Origin: Mesorhizobium zhangyense
GTDB lineage: Bacteria > Pseudomonadota > Alphaproteobacteria > Rhizobiales > Rhizobiaceae
Assembly: GCF_011045115.1 (NCBI RefSeq)
Contig: NZ_JAAKZG010000013.1
Location: 62,001-126,000, forward strand
Reading direction: 5' to 3'
DNA length: 64,000 bases
The notes under the pieces: model-generated
The model's input: the letters and a program-made list of their open reading frames with translations, nothing else
Databases searched by the model: none
Told to the model about the DNA's origin: nothing
In this document: piece by piece, positions 62,339 to 64,000 of the stretch
How positions within the stretch are numbered: position 1 is the stretch's first letter
Layout of the letters: every line of letters starts with the position of its first letter
Position numbers and translations under genes: made by a program

Positions 62339-63895
62339 TTATTCGGCTGCTTGAGCGACCGGCGTCGGCCGGAAATCTTCGGGGAAGTGGTTGATTGCGC
62401 TCATCACCGGGTAGGGCGTGAAACCGCCCAGGGCGCAGAGCGAACCGAACTTCATCGTGTTGCAGAGGTCTGTGACCAGCGCGAGGTTCTTCTCGGGCTC
62501 GATGTTGTGGGCGATCTTGTCGATGGTCTCGACGCCGCGCGTCGAGCCGATGCGGCAGGGCGTGCACTTGCCGCAGGACTCGATGGCGCAGAATTCCATG
62601 GCGAAGCGCGCCTGCTTCAGCATATCGGCGGTGTCGTCGAAAACGGTGATGCCGGCATGGCCGATCAGCCCGTCTCGTGCCGCGAAGGCTTCATAGTCGA
62701 ACGGCGTGTCGAACAGCGAGCGCGGGAAATAGGCACCCAGCGGCCCGCCGACCTGCACCGCCTTGACCGGGCGTCCGGTGACGGTGCCGCCGCCAATCTC
62801 GTCGACGATCTCGCCGAGCGTCAGGCCGAACGCTGCCTCGAACAACCCGCCATGCTTGGCGTTGCCGGCGATCTGGATCGGTATCGTGCCGCGCGAGCGG
62901 CCCATGCCGAAATCCTTGTAGTGCTGCGCGCCGCGATCCATGACGATCGGCACGGAGGCCAGCGAAATCACATTGTTGATGACGGTTGGCTTGCCGAACA
63001 GGCCCTGGATCGCCGGCAGCGGCGGCTTGGCGCGCACGATGCCGCGCTTGCCTTCCAGGCTGTTGAGCAGCGAGGTTTCCTCGCCGCAGACATAAGCACC
63101 CGCGCCGACGCGAATTTCCATGTCGAAGGCGTTGGGCGAACCCATCACATTGACGCCGAGCACGCCGGCCTTGCGCGCCACCTCGACGGCCTTCTGCATC
63201 GTCGCCACCGCATGCGGATATTCCGAGCGGATATAGACGAAGCCCTTGGTCGCGCCTGTGGCGATGCCGGCAATCGTCATGCCTTCGATCAGCACGAAGG
63301 GGTCGCCCTCCATGATCATGCGGTCGGCGAAGGTCGCAGAGTCACCCTCGTCGGCGTTGCAGACGATATATTTGCGGTCGGCGGTCGTATCGAGAACGGT
63401 CTTCCACTTGATGCCGGTCGGGAAGCCGGCGCCGCCGCGTCCGCGCAGGCCCGAGTCGGTCACCTGCTTGACGACGTCGGCAGGCGTCATCGCAATCGCG
63501 TTCTCCAGACCCTTCAGGCCGCCATGGGTCCTGTAGTCTTCCAGCGACAGCGGGTCGGTGATGCCGCAGCGCGCGAAGGTGAGGCGGGTCTGCTTGGCAA
63601 GAAACGGGATTTTCTCAGGATCGCCGAGCGAAAGCTTGTGCTCGCCACCGGAGGTCAGCCCGGCGTCGAACAGCGAGGCAACATCCTTGGCCGTAACCGG
63701 GCCATAGGCGACGCGGCCGGCATCGGTCGCCACTTCCACCATCGGCTCCAGCCAATAGAGGCCGCGCGAACCGTTGCGCACGATTTTTGCGTCCAGCCCG
63801 CGCGTTTCGATTTCCTGCGCGACCGCTTTGGCGACCTTTTCGGCGCCGAGCGCCAGCGCGCCGGAATCGCGGGGTATGTAGATAGTGACCGTCAC
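62339..63895 (-). CDS. fdsB: Formate dehydrogenase beta subunit (NADH-binding)
   Basis: NuoF-like subunit of 518 residues carrying FMN, the NAD site and a [4Fe-4S] cluster. [20 protein letters not shown] with [15 protein letters not shown] is the flavin/NAD region; [20 protein letters not shown] follows; the cluster ligands are in [13 protein letters not shown] near the C-terminus. An N-terminal thioredoxin-like part precedes. It starts at GTG 63895, sharing GTGA with the fdsG stop. It passes electrons from the FdsA clusters to NAD. Confidence 0.96.
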   Translation of the reverse strand: MTVTIYIPRDSGALALGAEKVAKAVAQEIETRGLDAKIVRNGSRGLYWLEPMVEVATDAGRVAYGPVTAKDVASLFDAGLTSGGEHKLSLGDPEKIPFLAKQTRLTFARCGITDPLSLEDYRTHGGLKGLENAIAMTPADVVKQVTDSGLRGRGGAGFPTGIKWKTVLDTTADRKYIVCNADEGDSATFADRMIMEGDPFVLIEGMTIAGIATGATKGFVYIRSEYPHAVATMQKAVEVARKAGVLGVNVMGSPNAFDMEIRVGAGAYVCGEETSLLNSLEGKRGIVRAKPPLPAIQGLFGKPTVINNVISLASVPIVMDRGAQHYKDFGMGRSRGTIPIQIAGNAKHGGLFEAAFGLTLGEIVDEIGGGTVTGRPVKAVQVGGPLGAYFPRSLFDTPFDYEAFAARDGLIGHAGITVFDDTADMLKQARFAMEFCAIESCGKCTPCRIGSTRGVETIDKIAHNIEPEKNLALVTDLCNTMKFGSLCALGGFTPYPVMSAINHFPEDFRPTPVAQAAE

Positions 63896-64000
63896 GAGCG
63901 TACCTCCTGAACGATCTCTTCAATCTTGTCGGCGTCGAGCCTGCCGATGACTTCGCCGTCGAGCATAGCGGCGGGCGCGCAGGCGCAAAGGCCGAGGCAA
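63892..64000 (-). CDS. fdsG: Formate dehydrogenase gamma subunit (C-terminal end only)
   Basis: The last 35 codons of a NuoE-like [2Fe-2S] subunit, cut by the window edge. [20 protein letters not shown] has the paired cysteines of the cluster; the end reads [15 protein letters not shown]. An AGGAGG site for fdsB lies inside this end. First gene of the fds operon in the order fdsG-fdsB-fdsA-fdhD-fdsD. Confidence 0.93.
   Translation of the reverse strand, partial: CLGLCACAPAAMLDGEVIGRLDADKIEEIVQEVRS

Noticed and set aside
60668-63910. 1080-codon plus-strand frame opposite fdsA and fdsB
   Set aside because: It covers two well-supported genes in antisense, has no family motifs, and is rich in Ala, Arg, Asp, Gly and His as shadows are.

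Overview
The window is a high-GC, gene-dense stretch of chromosome from an alphaproteobacterium of the order Hyphomicrobiales (Rhizobiales). The best fit is the Phyllobacteriaceae (Mesorhizobium, Aminobacter or Pseudaminobacter type). The reasons are the MbfA-type ferritin/VIT fusion behind an iron-control-element palindrome, a general-stress (EcfG-type) promoter, rhizobial mosaic palindromes between genes, a PmtA-like methyltransferase and the overall gene style. This placement is inference from gene content; no database was searched. No rRNA, tRNA, CRISPR, prophage or insertion sequence was seen.

Layout. 1-2.1 kb: 5' part of gyrB (minus strand). 2.3-5.6 kb: FMN reductase, cytochrome P450, acylphosphatase and a Tat-exported cyclase-family protein. 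5.6-12.2 kb: housekeeping block yraN-rsmI, a small stress-type protein, an EamA half transporter, a small tyrosine phosphatase, hemW-rdgB-VOC protein-rph, then divergent hrcA. 12.4-17.5 kb: DUF2189 membrane protein, YceI and cytochrome b561, LysE exporter, cysK, glutathione S-transferase. 17.5-21.1 kb: ECF42-type sigma factor with its DGPF protein, then an HxlR regulator divergent from an MFS pump. 21.3-24.9 kb: TAXI-TRAP uptake system. 25-30 kb: stress and iron genes (DUF892 ferritin-like protein, ArsR regulator, DUF1127, NIPSNAP, ABM monooxygenase, MbfA). 29.7-34.4 kb: CecR-like TetR regulator with an ABC-2 exporter operon. 34.5-36.7 kb: a translationally coupled CYTH-CHAD-papain-like triad. 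36.9-45.4 kb: betaine-type ABC importer, small-molecule kinase and GcvT-type FAD oxidoreductase, divergent from a DeoR regulator. 45.4-48.8 kb: Rrf2 regulator with a thioredoxin-reductase-like flavoprotein, and a two-component system. 49.1-50.4 kb: PmtA-like methyltransferase and DedA protein. 50.4-57.3 kb: LysR regulator and a ydcSTUVW-type putrescine uptake and oxidation operon. 57.5-58.3 kb: TIM-barrel isomerase. 58.3-64 kb: NAD-dependent molybdenum formate dehydrogenase operon fdsG-fdsB-fdsA-fdhD-fdsD, whose first gene runs off the window.

Themes. Several operons take up and oxidise small nitrogenous or C1 compounds: putrescine to gamma-aminobutyrate, an N-methylated or quaternary amine through the betaine-type system, and formate. 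C1 units and reducing power could converge on the formate dehydrogenase. Many neighbouring genes overlap by ATGA or GTGA, which suggests translational coupling.

The most notable non-coding signal is the number of long intergenic inverted repeats (at least nine). Several sit exactly between a substrate-binding-protein gene and the next gene of its transporter. The least explained gene groups are the DeoR/betaine-ABC/kinase/GcvT operon and the CYTH-CHAD-papain-like triad.
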